Origin: Rhodoblastus sp963704565
Lineage (GTDB): Bacteria; Pseudomonadota; Alphaproteobacteria; Rhizobiales; Beijerinckiaceae
Length of the DNA: 64,000 nt
Direction of reading: 5' to 3'
NCBI GenBank assembly: GCA_963704565.1
Contig: OY969917.1
Coordinates: forward strand, 434,001 to 498,000
Every line of letters starts with the position of its first letter. Positions within the stretch are counted from its first letter, which is position 1. Shown here piece after piece: positions 53,025 through 61,920 of the stretch. The notes beneath the pieces are model-generated. The model saw only the letters and a program-made list of their open reading frames with translations. It did no database searches and was not told where the DNA came from. The translations under genes and the position numbers were made by a program.

Positions 53025-54998
53025 ATGAATGTTCCCGCCGGCCTGAAAAGCCACGCCGCCAGAATTTCCGGTCCTGTTTCGGGCGCGTGGCGCCGGCCGC
53101 GCGGCTCGACGCCGCGTCTGGCGTTGGCGGCGATCGGGGTGGTTTATGGCGACATCGGCACCTCGCCGCTCTACGCCATGGACCAGCTTTTCCACGACGG
53201 CGTTTCGCGCGCGGCGGATCATGTGCTCGGCGGCGTTTCGCTGGTGATCTGGGCGATCACCCTCATCGTCTCGATCAAATATGCGGCTCTGGTGCTGCGC
53301 GCCCAGAACGAGGGCGAGGGCGGCGTTTTCGCGCTTTACGGCCTGCTGCACGACCGCTCCAACAAGATGGCGCGGCTGGTGCTGTGGTCGCTGATGCTGG
53401 GCGCCGGCCTGCTCCTGGGCGACGGCATGATCACCCCCGCGATCAGCGTGCTGTCGGCGGTGGAGGGTTTGCACGTCGCTTCGCCCCGGCTTGGCCATTT
53501 CGCGATCCTGCTGCTGACCGTCGTCCTGCTGGGCGGCTTGTTCTCGATCCAGAAGCGCGGCGCGTCGGGCGTCGGCAAGATTTTCGGCCCGATCGTGCTG
53601 GTCTGGTTCGTCATCATCGCCGTGCTCGGCCTGAGGCAGGTCGCCGGCCATCCCGAAATTCTCGCTGCCTTCAACCCGGTCCATGGCCTGCGCTTTCTTT
53701 TCGAGGCGGACGGGCTGGAAAAATTCGAAATCCTCGGCGCGGTCATGCTGGTCATCACCGGCGGCGAGGCGATGTACGCCGATCTCGGCCATTTCGGCGC
53801 GGCGCCGATCCGGCTCGGCTGGTTCGCGGTGGTCTTTCCGGCGCTGCTGCTCAATTATCTGGGGCAGGGGAGCTATCTGCTGTCCGGCGCGCCGGTGCGG
53901 CAGGGGCTGCTGTTCTACAGCATGACGCCGCAGGCCGCGCTCTATCCGATGGTGGCGCTGGCCACGGCGGCGACTGTCATCGCCTCGCAATCCCTGATTT
54001 CCGGGGCCTTTTCGCTGATCTCGCAGGCGATCCGCCTCGGCCTTTTTCCGCGCATCGCGGTCACCCACACCCATGCCGGCCACGCCGGGCAGATTTACGC
54101 GCCTTTCGTCAACTGGGCGCTGTTTTTCGGCTGCGTCGCTCTGGTGCTGGGCTTCGGCTCGGCCAGCGCGCTGGCGGAGGCCTATGGCTTGGCGGTGTCG
54201 GGCGTCATGGTCATCACCTCGCTCGCCATGTTCCTGATCGCGCGCCGCTATTGGGGCTGGAGCCGGCGCGTGATCGCGCTGGTCTGGGTTCCGCTGACGG
54301 CGATCAGCGGCGGCTTTTTCGTCGCCAGCACGCTGAAATTCTTCGATGGCGGCTTCATCCCGATGCTGGTCGGCGTGGCGACTTTCGTGGTGATGGCGAC
54401 CTGGCGCTGGGGCCGCAAGGCGATTTTCGCCGCTTATGAAGCCCGGAGCACGATGACTTTGGCGGAATTGATCGAAAAGCATCGCGCCAGCCTGGCCTAT
54501 ATCGAGCGCAGCGCCGTGGTGATGTCGCCGAAATCGCTGAAATCGTCGGAAGACCGGGCGCCGGCCTTGGCGCAGATGATGTGGGACCGCTCCGGCGTGC
54601 TGCCGCGCCACCTGATTTTCGTCGAGGTCACCCATGTCAAGGCGCCCTATGTCGAGGACAACCGTTACAAGGTGACCAATTTCCACCGCTCCCCGGAATG
54701 CGGCGGGATCATGAGCGTCGAATTGCGCTTCGGCTTCATGGAGGAGCCGGATGTCGAGAAATGGCTGGAAGGCCTCGCCCGCCACAAGCAGATCGACCTG
54801 CCGCCGCAGCGCCGGCGCTGGATCGTCCATGTCGCGCACGAAAACCTGCTGCCGCCGCGCGGGCCAAGCCTGTGGCGGCTCTTGCGTTTCCGCCTGTTCC
54901 AGTTCCTGCGCCTGGTGTCCCAGCCGGCGTCCTATTATTACGGTCTGGGCAACAATGTGCAGCTCTCGGCGGAGATTTTCCCCGTGCGCCTGAGGTGA
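53025..54998 (+). CDS. kup: low-affinity potassium transporter Kup
   Basis: A 657-aa inner-membrane K+ uptake protein. The family signature near the N-terminus is LAAIGVVYGDIGTSPLYA, followed by about twelve hydrophobic helices to roughly residue 455. Conserved loops include VLRAQNEGEGGVFALY, GDGMITPAISVLSAVEG and ITGGEAMYADLGHFG. The cytoplasmic tail has LPRHLIFVEVTHVKAPYV and the usual C-terminal YYYGLGNNVQLSAEIFPV. The start is ATG 53025 after GAGGCGCG. Monocistronic. Confidence 0.96.
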   Translation: MNVPAGLKSHAARISGPVSGAWRRPRGSTPRLALAAIGVVYGDIGTSPLYAMDQLFHDGVSRAADHVLGGVSLVIWAITLIVSIKYAALVLRAQNEGEGGVFALYGLLHDRSNKMARLVLWSLMLGAGLLLGDGMITPAISVLSAVEGLHVASPRLGHFAILLLTVVLLGGLFSIQKRGASGVGKIFGPIVLVWFVIIAVLGLRQVAGHPEILAAFNPVHGLRFLFEADGLEKFEILGAVMLVITGGEAMYADLGHFGAAPIRLGWFAVVFPALLLNYLGQGSYLLSGAPVRQGLLFYSMTPQAALYPMVALATAATVIASQSLISGAFSLISQAIRLGLFPRIAVTHTHAGHAGQIYAPFVNWALFFGCVALVLGFGSASALAEAYGLAVSGVMVITSLAMFLIARRYWGWSRRVIALVWVPLTAISGGFFVASTLKFFDGGFIPMLVGVATFVVMATWRWGRKAIFAAYEARSTMTLAELIEKHRASLAYIERSAVVMSPKSLKSSEDRAPALAQMMWDRSGVLPRHLIFVEVTHVKAPYVEDNRYKVTNFHRSPECGGIMSVELRFGFMEEPDVEKWLEGLARHKQIDLPPQRRRWIVHVAHENLLPPRGPSLWRLLRFRLFQFLRLVSQPASYYYGLGNNVQLSAEIFPVRLR

Positions 54999-55007
54999 CG
55001 GGCAGGC

Positions 55008-56030
55008 CTATGTGCCGGTCAGCAGAACGATCTTGCCGAGATGGGCGGAACTTTCCATCAGTTCATGGGCGGCGCGGGCCTGTTCGAGCGGGAAGGTCGC
55101 GTGCAGCATCGGCTTCACCGCGCCGCTGTCGAGCAAGGGCCAGACCTTTTCCCTGAGCGCCCGCGCGATCGCGGCCTTCACCGCCAAAGGGCGGGCGCGC
55201 AGGGTCGAGCCGGTGATCGTCAGGCGCTTGAGCATGACGCTCATGAAGTCGAAATCCTTGACCTTGGCGCCCTGAAGGAAGGCGATCTGCACCAGCCTTC
55301 CGTCGGGCGCCAGCGCCGACAGGTTCTTTTGCAGATAAGGCCCGCCGACCATGTCGAGAATGACGTCCACGCCCTTCTTGCCGGTGAGCGCCTTCACTTC
55401 GGCGACGAAATCCTGCTCGCGGTAGTTCAGCGCCACATCGGCGCCGAGGCTCTTGCAGAATTCGACTTTTTCCGCCGAGCCGGCGGTGGTGAAAACCTTG
55501 GCGCCGAAATGTCTGGCGAGCTGGATCGCGGTCGAGCCTATGCCGCTCGACCCGCCATGAACGAGAAAAGTCTCGCCGGGCTTGAGCGCGCCGCGAGAAA
55601 AAACATTGTCGTAAACCGTGAAGAAAGTCTCGAGGATTGCCGCGGCTTCCGCGAGGCTCAAAGGCTTGGGCCGGGGCAGGCAGAGCGGCGCGTCGGCCAG
55701 CGCATATTCGGCATAGCCGCCCGAGCCGACCAAAGCGCAAATTTCGTCGCCGACCTGCAAGCCTTCGACCTTCTCGCCGAGCGCGACGATTTTTCCGGCG
55801 ATTTCCAGTCCCGGAACCTCGCTCTCGCCGGGCGGCGGCGGATAGAGTCCCATGCGCTGGATGCAGTCGGGCCGGTTGATTCCGGCCGCCGCGACCTCGA
55901 CCAGCACTTTGCCGGGTCCGGGCGCGGGAACCGGCGCCTCGCGCGTCTTGATGACTTCCGGGCCGCCGGCGCCGTCGAAGAAAATTTCGCGCATGGTCTT
56001 CTCGCGCATGGTCTTGGGCAAAGCGGACAT
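55008..56030 (-). CDS. NAD(P)H quinone oxidoreductase (PIG3-like MDR family)
   Basis: A 340-aa medium-chain reductase starting MSALPKTMREKTMREIFFDG (GGAGCAG upstream). The odd MREKTMRE stretch is a small in-frame duplication, and MREIFFDG could be the ancestral start. Family features: GINRPDCIQRMGLYPPPPGESEVPGLE in short blocks, VHGGSSGIGSTAIQLARHFGAKVF (nucleotide binding) and KKGVDVILDMVGGPYLQKNL. There is no zinc-site cysteine pattern. It lies 13 bases after the TSUP gene and is probably its operon partner. Confidence 0.9.
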   Translation of the reverse strand: MSALPKTMREKTMREIFFDGAGGPEVIKTREAPVPAPGPGKVLVEVAAAGINRPDCIQRMGLYPPPPGESEVPGLEIAGKIVALGEKVEGLQVGDEICALVGSGGYAEYALADAPLCLPRPKPLSLAEAAAILETFFTVYDNVFSRGALKPGETFLVHGGSSGIGSTAIQLARHFGAKVFTTAGSAEKVEFCKSLGADVALNYREQDFVAEVKALTGKKGVDVILDMVGGPYLQKNLSALAPDGRLVQIAFLQGAKVKDFDFMSVMLKRLTITGSTLRARPLAVKAAIARALREKVWPLLDSGAVKPMLHATFPLEQARAAHELMESSAHLGKIVLLTGT

Positions 56031-56043
56031 GGGCTGCTCCGGC

Positions 56044-56793
56044 TCAATAGGTCTTGAAATAGAAATGCATGCTGAGCACAAGACCGATGAAAATCACGAA
56101 CAGCCGCACATAGAGCGGCGGAATGCGCGATCCGGCATGCGCCCCGGCGAAGCCGCCGGCGATCGAGCCGGCGGAGAGGATCAGTCCCTCCAGCCAGTGG
56201 ATGCGGCCCGAGAACAGGAAAACCGCGGTCGCGGTGAGGTTCATCAGTGTCGCCAGCAGCATTTTCAGGCTGTTCATCAGCACGATGTCCTTCAGCCCGT
56301 AAAGCGTCAGCGCCGCCAGCATCAAAATGCCGATGCCGCCGCCGAAATAGCCGCCGTAGATCGCGACGAAACATTGGGCGACCAGCACGCCGGTCGCGCC
56401 CAGAACCTGCTTTTCCGATTCTTTCGGCATCACCATCCCGGCTGCGAAAACCAGAGTCGCGCCGAGCAGCAGGAAGGGGATCAGCCGTTCGAACAGCTGT
56501 TCCGAAGTCGAAAGCAGCAGGACGGCGCCGAAAAAGCCGCCGACGAGCGAAATGATCGCGAGAACGCGGCCGTTGACGCGGGGGTCTTCCAGCGATTTCG
56601 TCAGGCTATGGCGATAGGCGTAGGTCGTCGCCACCTGCGCCGGGAACAGGGCAATGGTCGAGGTGGCGTTGGCGTCGATGGCGGGGAGCCCGGCGCCGAT
56701 CAGCGCGGGAAAGGTCAGGAACGAGCCGCCGCCGGCCAGCGCATTGACGAAGCCCGCGCCGAAGCCGGCGAGAATGAGAAGAAGAAGATGCAT
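56044..56793 (-). CDS. TSUP-family (TauE/SafE) membrane permease
   Basis: A 249-aa protein with eight hydrophobic helices, starting MHLLLLILAGFGAGFVNALAG. The two characteristic repeats are visible: GFVNALAGGGSFLTFPAL near the N-terminus and AIYGGYFGGGIGILMLAAL in the middle. Members export or import sulfur-containing or organic anions, but the substrate cannot be judged here. It is upstream of the quinone reductase on the same strand. Confidence 0.88.
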   Translation of the reverse strand: MHLLLLILAGFGAGFVNALAGGGSFLTFPALIGAGLPAIDANATSTIALFPAQVATTYAYRHSLTKSLEDPRVNGRVLAIISLVGGFFGAVLLLSTSEQLFERLIPFLLLGATLVFAAGMVMPKESEKQVLGATGVLVAQCFVAIYGGYFGGGIGILMLAALTLYGLKDIVLMNSLKMLLATLMNLTATAVFLFSGRIHWLEGLILSAGSIAGGFAGAHAGSRIPPLYVRLFVIFIGLVLSMHFYFKTY

Positions 56794-56972
56794 GAACGCG
56801 CTATTTGGCCCCGTGGGAAAGAGCGCGCACAAGAAGGGATTTCAAAGGGAGCGTCAATCGGCGGAAAGGCCAGACTTGCGTCGAAGCAAGGCCAATTCCC
56901 CTTGTCGCGCGGTCTTGACCGATGCGGCGCGATCGCCTCTCCTGCCGCGGTCGATTGGCCCGGAGATTTTTC

Positions 56973-57983
56973 GTGATCCATGGACTGGCAAGACTTTTCC
57001 CGCCGCTGTTCGCCTGCCTGCTGTGCGCCACCCCGGCTTTCGCGCTGGACAAGGTGGTGTTTGCCGCGAACTGGCTGGCCGAGGCCGAGCATGGCGGCTT
57101 CTATCAGGCGCTGGCGGACGGAACCTACGCCAAATATGGACTCGATGTGACCATCCTTCCCGGCGGGCCGGAGACGAACAACCGCCTGCTGCTCGCCGCC
57201 GGCCGCGCCGATTTCTACATGGGCGACAATCTGATCGGCGAATTCTCGGCGCTCGCCGAAAATATCCCCATCGTCACCGTCGCCGCGATTTTCCAGAAAG
57301 ACCCTTTGGTCTTCATGTCCCATCCGGGCGCCGGACTAGATCGTTTCGAGGATCTGCCCAAGGCCGACAAGGCCTTCGTCGGGCTGGCGACGCTCACCAC
57401 CGTCTGGCCCTGGATGGAAAAAACCTGGGGCTTTTCGCGCGTCAAAGTGGCGACCTACGATTTCAATTCCGCGCCCTTCCTCGCCGACAAGAATTCGATC
57501 GAACAGGGCTATCTAACCTCGGAGCCCTTCGCCATCGCGCGCTCGGGCGGCTTCGCGCCCAATGTTTTTTTGCTCGCCGATCATGGCTATGAGACCTACG
57601 CCACCACCATCGAGACCCGCCGCGATCTGCTGGAAAAGACTCCCGACCTCGTGCGGCGCTTCGTCGAAGCCTCGATCCTCGGCTGGGTCCATTATCTGCA
57701 CGGCGACAACAGCGTCGCCAATGCTTTGATCAAGCGCGAGAATCCCGACATGGACGACGCCCAGATCGCTTTTTCCATAGCCCAGATGAAGGCGCACGGG
57801 ATTGTCGAATCCGGCGACGCGCTGAAACTGGGGATCGGCGCCATGGACCCCGCCCGGATCGCGCGGTTTTATCGCGACATGGCTTCGGCCGGCGCCGCGC
57901 CCGAACGGCTCGATCTGGCGAAAGGCTTCGATTATTCCCTTGTCAACAAGGGGTTCGGTTTGGAAGGGTCGGGCCGCAAGTGA
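56973..57983 (+). CDS. ABC transporter substrate-binding protein, NMT1/THI5-like
   Basis: A 336-aa exported protein starting at GTG 56973 with GGAG upstream. The signal peptide ends around CATPAFA-LDK. The core shows FAANWLAEAEHGGFYQALADG, YGLDVTILPGGPETNNRLLLAAGRADFYMGD in short blocks, and EQGYLTSEPFAIARSGG, typical of NMT1/THI5-like binders of pyrimidine precursors, riboflavin, taurine or nitrate-type ligands. Its stop overlaps the ATPase start (GTGA), so binding protein, ATPase and permease form one operon. The ligand is uncertain. Confidence 0.88.
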   Translation: MIHGLARLFPPLFACLLCATPAFALDKVVFAANWLAEAEHGGFYQALADGTYAKYGLDVTILPGGPETNNRLLLAAGRADFYMGDNLIGEFSALAENIPIVTVAAIFQKDPLVFMSHPGAGLDRFEDLPKADKAFVGLATLTTVWPWMEKTWGFSRVKVATYDFNSAPFLADKNSIEQGYLTSEPFAIARSGGFAPNVFLLADHGYETYATTIETRRDLLEKTPDLVRRFVEASILGWVHYLHGDNSVANALIKRENPDMDDAQIAFSIAQMKAHGIVESGDALKLGIGAMDPARIARFYRDMASAGAAPERLDLAKGFDYSLVNKGFGLEGSGRK

Positions 57984-58738
57984 ACGTTCCGCTGGCGACA
58001 TTGCGCGATCTGCGGTTGACTTTTCCGGGGCATGAAGTCCCGGCGCTCGACGGCGTGCGGCTCGATCTTCTGGCCGGCGAAACATTGTGCGTGCTTGGCC
58101 CCTCGGGCTGCGGCAAATCCACTTTGTTGCGGCTGATCGCCGGACTCGAACAGCCGGATCGTGGCGACCTTCTCTGGCGCGACGGGGCGGCCCCCAGGAT
58201 CGGCTTCGTGTTCCAGGAGCCCAATCTGATGCCCTGGGCCGATCTTTTCGCCAATGTTTCCCTGCCGTTGCGGCTGGCGGGAATGAGCCGGCGCGAGGCG
58301 GCGCCGAAGGTCGAGGCGGTTCTGGCGCGGGTGGGCCTCGCCGACCGCCTGCGCGCCTTGCCGCGCGAATTGTCCGGCGGCATGAAAATGCGGGCCTCGA
58401 TCGCCCGCGCCTTGGTGGACGAGCCAGAACTGCTGCTGCTCGACGAGCCTTTCGCCGCGCTCGACGAGATCACCCGCTGGCAGCTCAACGACGTTCTGCT
58501 CGACCTGCGCCGGCGCGGCGCGGCGAGCGTGGTCTTCGTCACCCATTCGGTTTACGAAAGCGCCTATCTCGCCGACCGCGTCGCGATCATGCGGGCGCGG
58601 CCGGGCCGAATCGATTCGGAGCTGAAGCTCGAACGCGGGCCAGAGCGCGGCCCGGCTTTGCGCCGCAGCGCGTTTTTCGCCGAGGATTGCGCGCGCATCG
58701 CGGAAGGATTGCAACAGGCGATGGGGAGGGCGGCGTGA
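57980..58738 (+). CDS. ABC transporter ATP-binding protein (SsuB/TauB/ThiZ class)
   Basis: A 252-aa ATPase starting at GTG 57980, overlapping the binding-protein stop. Walker A is LGPSGCGKSTLLRLIAGLE, the Q-loop FVFQEPNLMPWAD, the signature ELSGGMKMRASIARALV, and Walker B LLLLDEPFAALDE with the switch His in VFVTHSVYE. All elements of an active ATPase are present. It overlaps the permease gene by four bases. Confidence 0.93.
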   Translation: MNVPLATLRDLRLTFPGHEVPALDGVRLDLLAGETLCVLGPSGCGKSTLLRLIAGLEQPDRGDLLWRDGAAPRIGFVFQEPNLMPWADLFANVSLPLRLAGMSRREAAPKVEAVLARVGLADRLRALPRELSGGMKMRASIARALVDEPELLLLDEPFAALDEITRWQLNDVLLDLRRRGAASVVFVTHSVYESAYLADRVAIMRARPGRIDSELKLERGPERGPALRRSAFFAEDCARIAEGLQQAMGRAA

Positions 58739-59496
58739 CGCGTTTGCTCCCCCTTGTCGCGATGGCGGGCTTGATCCTGCTGTGGGAGGCCTCGGTGCGG
58801 CTGTTCGCGATCTCCCCGGCGCAATTGCCGGCGCCGAGCGCGATCGCCGCGACCCTTTTCGCCAATGGCCCGCAATTGCTGGCGGCGACGGCGACGACCC
58901 TGAGCGAGGCCGTGGAGGCTTTGGTTCTGGCGTCCGCCGGTGGGGTGGCGCTGGCTTTGCTGTTCGCCTGGTCGCCCTGGCTGGAAAAGACCTTTTTGCC
59001 GCTGGCCATCGCGCTTCAGGTGACGCCGCTGATCGCCGTCGCGCCTTTGCTGCTAATCTATCTGTCCGCGCCGGCGGCGGTGCTCGCCTGCGCTTTCCTG
59101 GTCGCTTTCTTCCCGATCCTGTCCAACGCCTCGGCCGGACTCGCGGCGACCGACCGGGGGTTGATCGAGCTTTTTCGCCTCAAGGGCGCGTCGCGGACGA
59201 AAATCCTGTTCTGGCTGCGGCTGCCTTCGGCCTTGCCGCAGATCTTCACCGGCCTGCGCATTGGCGGGGTTCTGGCGCTGATCGGCGCGGTGGCGGCCGA
59301 GCTGGCGGCGGGCGCGTCGGGGCAGGGCGAGGGGCTCGCCTTTCGAATCGTCGAAGCGGGCTATCGGCTCAAAATTCCAATGATGTACGCCGCCGTGGCG
59401 CTGTTGTGCCTGTGTGGCGTGGCGCTTTACGGCGCACTGGCGGCGCTCGACGCAATCCTGTTGCGGCGCTGGCGCGATGCGCCAAAAAATCAGTAG
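58735..59496 (+). CDS. ABC transporter permease (SsuC/TauC/ThiX class)
   Basis: A 253-aa inner-membrane protein starting at GTG 58735, overlapping the ATPase stop (GTGA). It has six hydrophobic helices, and the ATPase-contact EAA-type loop reads ELFRLKGASRTKILFWLRLPSALP across two short blocks. It completes the NMT1/THI5-type importer. Confidence 0.9.
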   Translation: MTRLLPLVAMAGLILLWEASVRLFAISPAQLPAPSAIAATLFANGPQLLAATATTLSEAVEALVLASAGGVALALLFAWSPWLEKTFLPLAIALQVTPLIAVAPLLLIYLSAPAAVLACAFLVAFFPILSNASAGLAATDRGLIELFRLKGASRTKILFWLRLPSALPQIFTGLRIGGVLALIGAVAAELAAGASGQGEGLAFRIVEAGYRLKIPMMYAAVALLCLCGVALYGALAALDAILLRRWRDAPKNQ

Positions 59497-60048
59497 GCCC
59501 AAGGCCTTAGCGGGAGAGGCGGCGGCGAGCTGGGGCGATATGACGCGGATAGTTTAACTGTGCTCTTTCGGTCACTGTCAAATAAAATTCTCGTGATCCG
59601 CAATTTCGCCTTTTTTTTCGCCTTTTTTGGACTCGCTCAAGCGGCAGCGCCCTTGTCTGAGTCTTCTCATGCAAGCCGCGTCGGGGCGTATTCGCGCAGC
59701 GGGAGAGGCGCGAGCACGTCAGGTCATTGTTTTGGAACGCAGTCGCTTCTGAAGGCGGAGACGCTTTCGGAAGGCGGCGGTTGGTCATGCTGTGTCCGCC
59801 TCCCGATGGCGCGACGCTGCAAACAGACAAGGACGGACCGGAGATATGCAGATTTCTTCTGGGGCGGTTAACGGGAAATTAGGGATAATTTGCTTCAATT
59901 CAAGGATGTTCGGCATCCTTGCCTCTCGAGCGGACGGGTCTGGCGACAAAAAAGCGTCGATTCGCGACTTCTCGTCTCTCGGGGTCGTTCCTTCATCGGC
60001 CGAACCGCGCCTCGGCGCGACCTGCGTTCAGTTTGTGGGGTTCGGCGT
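59497..60048. other. intergenic, no supported gene
   Basis: About 550 bases after the ABC operon. An open frame at 59560-59871 begins with a hydrophobic stretch but then turns into basic, Ser-rich sequence without a family match. The rest is the upstream region of the DUF2778 gene. Confidence 0.35.
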
Positions 60049-61326
60049 ATGAGCGATTGGATCTACGAGAGCTGCGATCCGGCCATGGACGATCGCCCCA
60101 GTCTTCCGCGCAAGGTTTTCGTTCGGGCGATGCCCAGCCTTGCCGCCTTCTCCTTCAGCGCCGCCGTGGCCCTGCGGCTGGCGGGCGGCCTCGCCAGTCA
60201 GGCGATCGCGCCGCAGCCGCAACTCGCGCGCGCCCCGGCCAAGCCGGTTGTCGCGATGCCGCATGTCGATCTCGCCTCGGGCGAGGCGAAACCCGATCTC
60301 CAGAAGGCGCGCAATCCCTTCGGCGGCCTGTTCGATCCCAATGCCGACGCGAAGGGCATGCCGGCGATGCGGACCGCCCGCACCGACCCGATCGGCCCGT
60401 CCTTCTCGCCGCTTCAGTCTCAGCCTTTGTTCGCGGAAATCGAGACGCCGGAGTCCGGCTCGCAATTCGCCGAGGACGAGACCAGCCAGCCGGCGGCGCA
60501 ATCCCAGGCGGCCCAATCCCAGGCGGCGGAGGATGTCGATCATACGCAATTGAAGCCGGCGTTGCCGCCGGTCGAGACGGCCGAAGCCGACCAGCCCCAG
60601 CCGGCGGCCCTGGCCGCCGAGACCGCAGACGAAGCCGAAAACGCGGCGCCTCTGCCGCCGGCCCGTCCGCCCCAGCTCGCCGCTTTGTCGCGCGAAGTCG
60701 AAGAGGCCTCGCACGAGGCGCCGGCGCCGCGCCACGACGGGCCGACCCGCGCCGCCGCCGCCACCGCGCGTGAACGCGCCCAGGCCGCGACTTTGGCCCG
60801 CAACGATCCGCGCAGCTTCTTCGACAAGATTTTCAACAACAATGACCAGCAGCCCAATGGTCCGCAACTCGCCTATGCGCCGTCGGACGGCGGCGGCGGC
60901 CTGTTCGGCCTCGGCCACACCTACTCCTCCTCGCCCGCGCCCTTTGAGTCCCATGGCGGCACGGCGGTCTATGACATTTCCGCTCATACCGTCTATCTGC
61001 CGAACGGCGAGCGGCTTGAAGCCCATTCCGGCCTCGGCCCCTATTTCGACGATCCGGGCCATGTCCATCTGCGCATGCGCGGCTCGACGCCGCCCGCGAC
61101 CTACCGCCTGACCCTGCGCGAGAGCCTGTTCCACGGCGTCCAGGCGCTGCGCCTGACCCCGGTCAGCGGCACGACCTACGGTCGCGGCGGTCTGCTGGCC
61201 CACACCTTCATGCTCGGCCAGCGCGGCGATTCCAACGGCTGCGTGTCCTTCCGCAACTACCGCGCCTTCCTCGAAGCCTACCGGCGCGGCGAAGTCCGCG
61301 AGCTGAAGGTGGTGGCGAGCCGCTGA
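60049..61326 (+). CDS. DUF2778 (L,D-transpeptidase-like, Tlde1 fold) protein
   Basis: A 425-aa protein if started at ATG 60049 (MSDWIYESCDPAMDDRPSL); the frame is open further upstream. A hydrophobic segment (AFSFSAAVALRLAGGLA) is followed by a long Pro/Ala/Gln-rich linker (residues 60-270, including AAQSQAAQSQ). The C-terminal DUF2778 domain has the catalytic-type stretch HTFMLGQRGDSNGCVSFRNY, whose Cys corresponds to the L,D-transpeptidase nucleophile, and YRRGEVRELKVV. Probably membrane-anchored and acting on peptidoglycan. A role as an antibacterial effector is not indicated by the neighbours. Confidence 0.8.
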   Translation: MSDWIYESCDPAMDDRPSLPRKVFVRAMPSLAAFSFSAAVALRLAGGLASQAIAPQPQLARAPAKPVVAMPHVDLASGEAKPDLQKARNPFGGLFDPNADAKGMPAMRTARTDPIGPSFSPLQSQPLFAEIETPESGSQFAEDETSQPAAQSQAAQSQAAEDVDHTQLKPALPPVETAEADQPQPAALAAETADEAENAAPLPPARPPQLAALSREVEEASHEAPAPRHDGPTRAAAATARERAQAATLARNDPRSFFDKIFNNNDQQPNGPQLAYAPSDGGGGLFGLGHTYSSSPAPFESHGGTAVYDISAHTVYLPNGERLEAHSGLGPYFDDPGHVHLRMRGSTPPATYRLTLRESLFHGVQALRLTPVSGTTYGRGGLLAHTFMLGQRGDSNGCVSFRNYRAFLEAYRRGEVRELKVVASR

Positions 61327-61434
61327 GGCGATCCGACTGAAATGATACGCTGACAGCCACCCCGTCCCGACCTATAAGACCCGCGACGCTCGCGCCGAAA
61401 ACCGGCGCGGGCCTTTCGGCTTTGCGGAGGCTTC

Positions 61435-61731
61435 ATGTCCGGGACGACAAGATCGAGCGAAGGGCTGGACCCGCGCCGCAAAAAAATCCTGCTGCGCTGC
61501 TGGCGCAGGGGCATGCGGGAGGTCGATCTTCTGCTCGGCCAGTTCGCCGACGCGCGCCTCGCCGAATTGAGCGAGGACGAGCTCGACCAGCTCGAACATT
61601 TGATGGAGGCGCAGGACGCCGACATTTTTTCATGGTTCGCCGGATCGAAGCCGATCGACCCGGCCTACGACCGCCCGATCTTTTACCAGATCAAGGCCTT
61701 CCACACCCATAAAGGTCCAATCCATGGGTGA
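61435..61731 (+). CDS. sdhE: FAD assembly factor SdhE
   Basis: A 98-aa protein, GCGGAGG before the ATG. It promotes covalent attachment of FAD to the succinate dehydrogenase flavoprotein. The hallmark RGMREVDLLLGQFAD contains the essential RGxxE motif, followed by LEHLMEAQDADIFSWF. The position just before mfd is common in alphaproteobacteria. Confidence 0.93.
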   Translation: MSGTTRSSEGLDPRRKKILLRCWRRGMREVDLLLGQFADARLAELSEDELDQLEHLMEAQDADIFSWFAGSKPIDPAYDRPIFYQIKAFHTHKGPIHG

Positions 61732-61763
61732 CGGGCGGGAGCGCAACACCCTCTTCCCGTTTA

Positions 61764-61889
61764 CGGGGTGAGGGGCCGGGGGATTTTCCCCGACGCCGAT
61801 CGCGCTCCCAATAATGCCTTGCTGATGACATCGAAGCCAACGCCCCAGCCCCTCACCCCGACCCTCTCCCCGCCGAAGCGGGGAGAGGG
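61764..61889. repeat. intergenic palindromic repeat between sdhE and mfd
   Basis: CGGGGTGAGGGGC (about 61764) pairs with GCCCCTCACCCCG (about 61849), and CCCTCTCCCCG (61862) pairs with CGGGGAGAGGG (61879). This 'ccctcaccccgaccctctcccc' sequence is a common intergenic repeat in GC-rich proteobacteria. It could act as a transcript-end structure. Confidence 0.7.
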
Positions 61890-61920
61890 GGCGATAACGA
61901 CCTCACATTCAGCCAGGCCT

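Noticed and set aside
59560..59871. A 103-codon frame with a hydrophobic N-terminus after the ABC operon
   Set aside because: The signal-like start is followed by basic, Ser/Arg-rich sequence without conserved features, and no ribosome-binding site precedes it.
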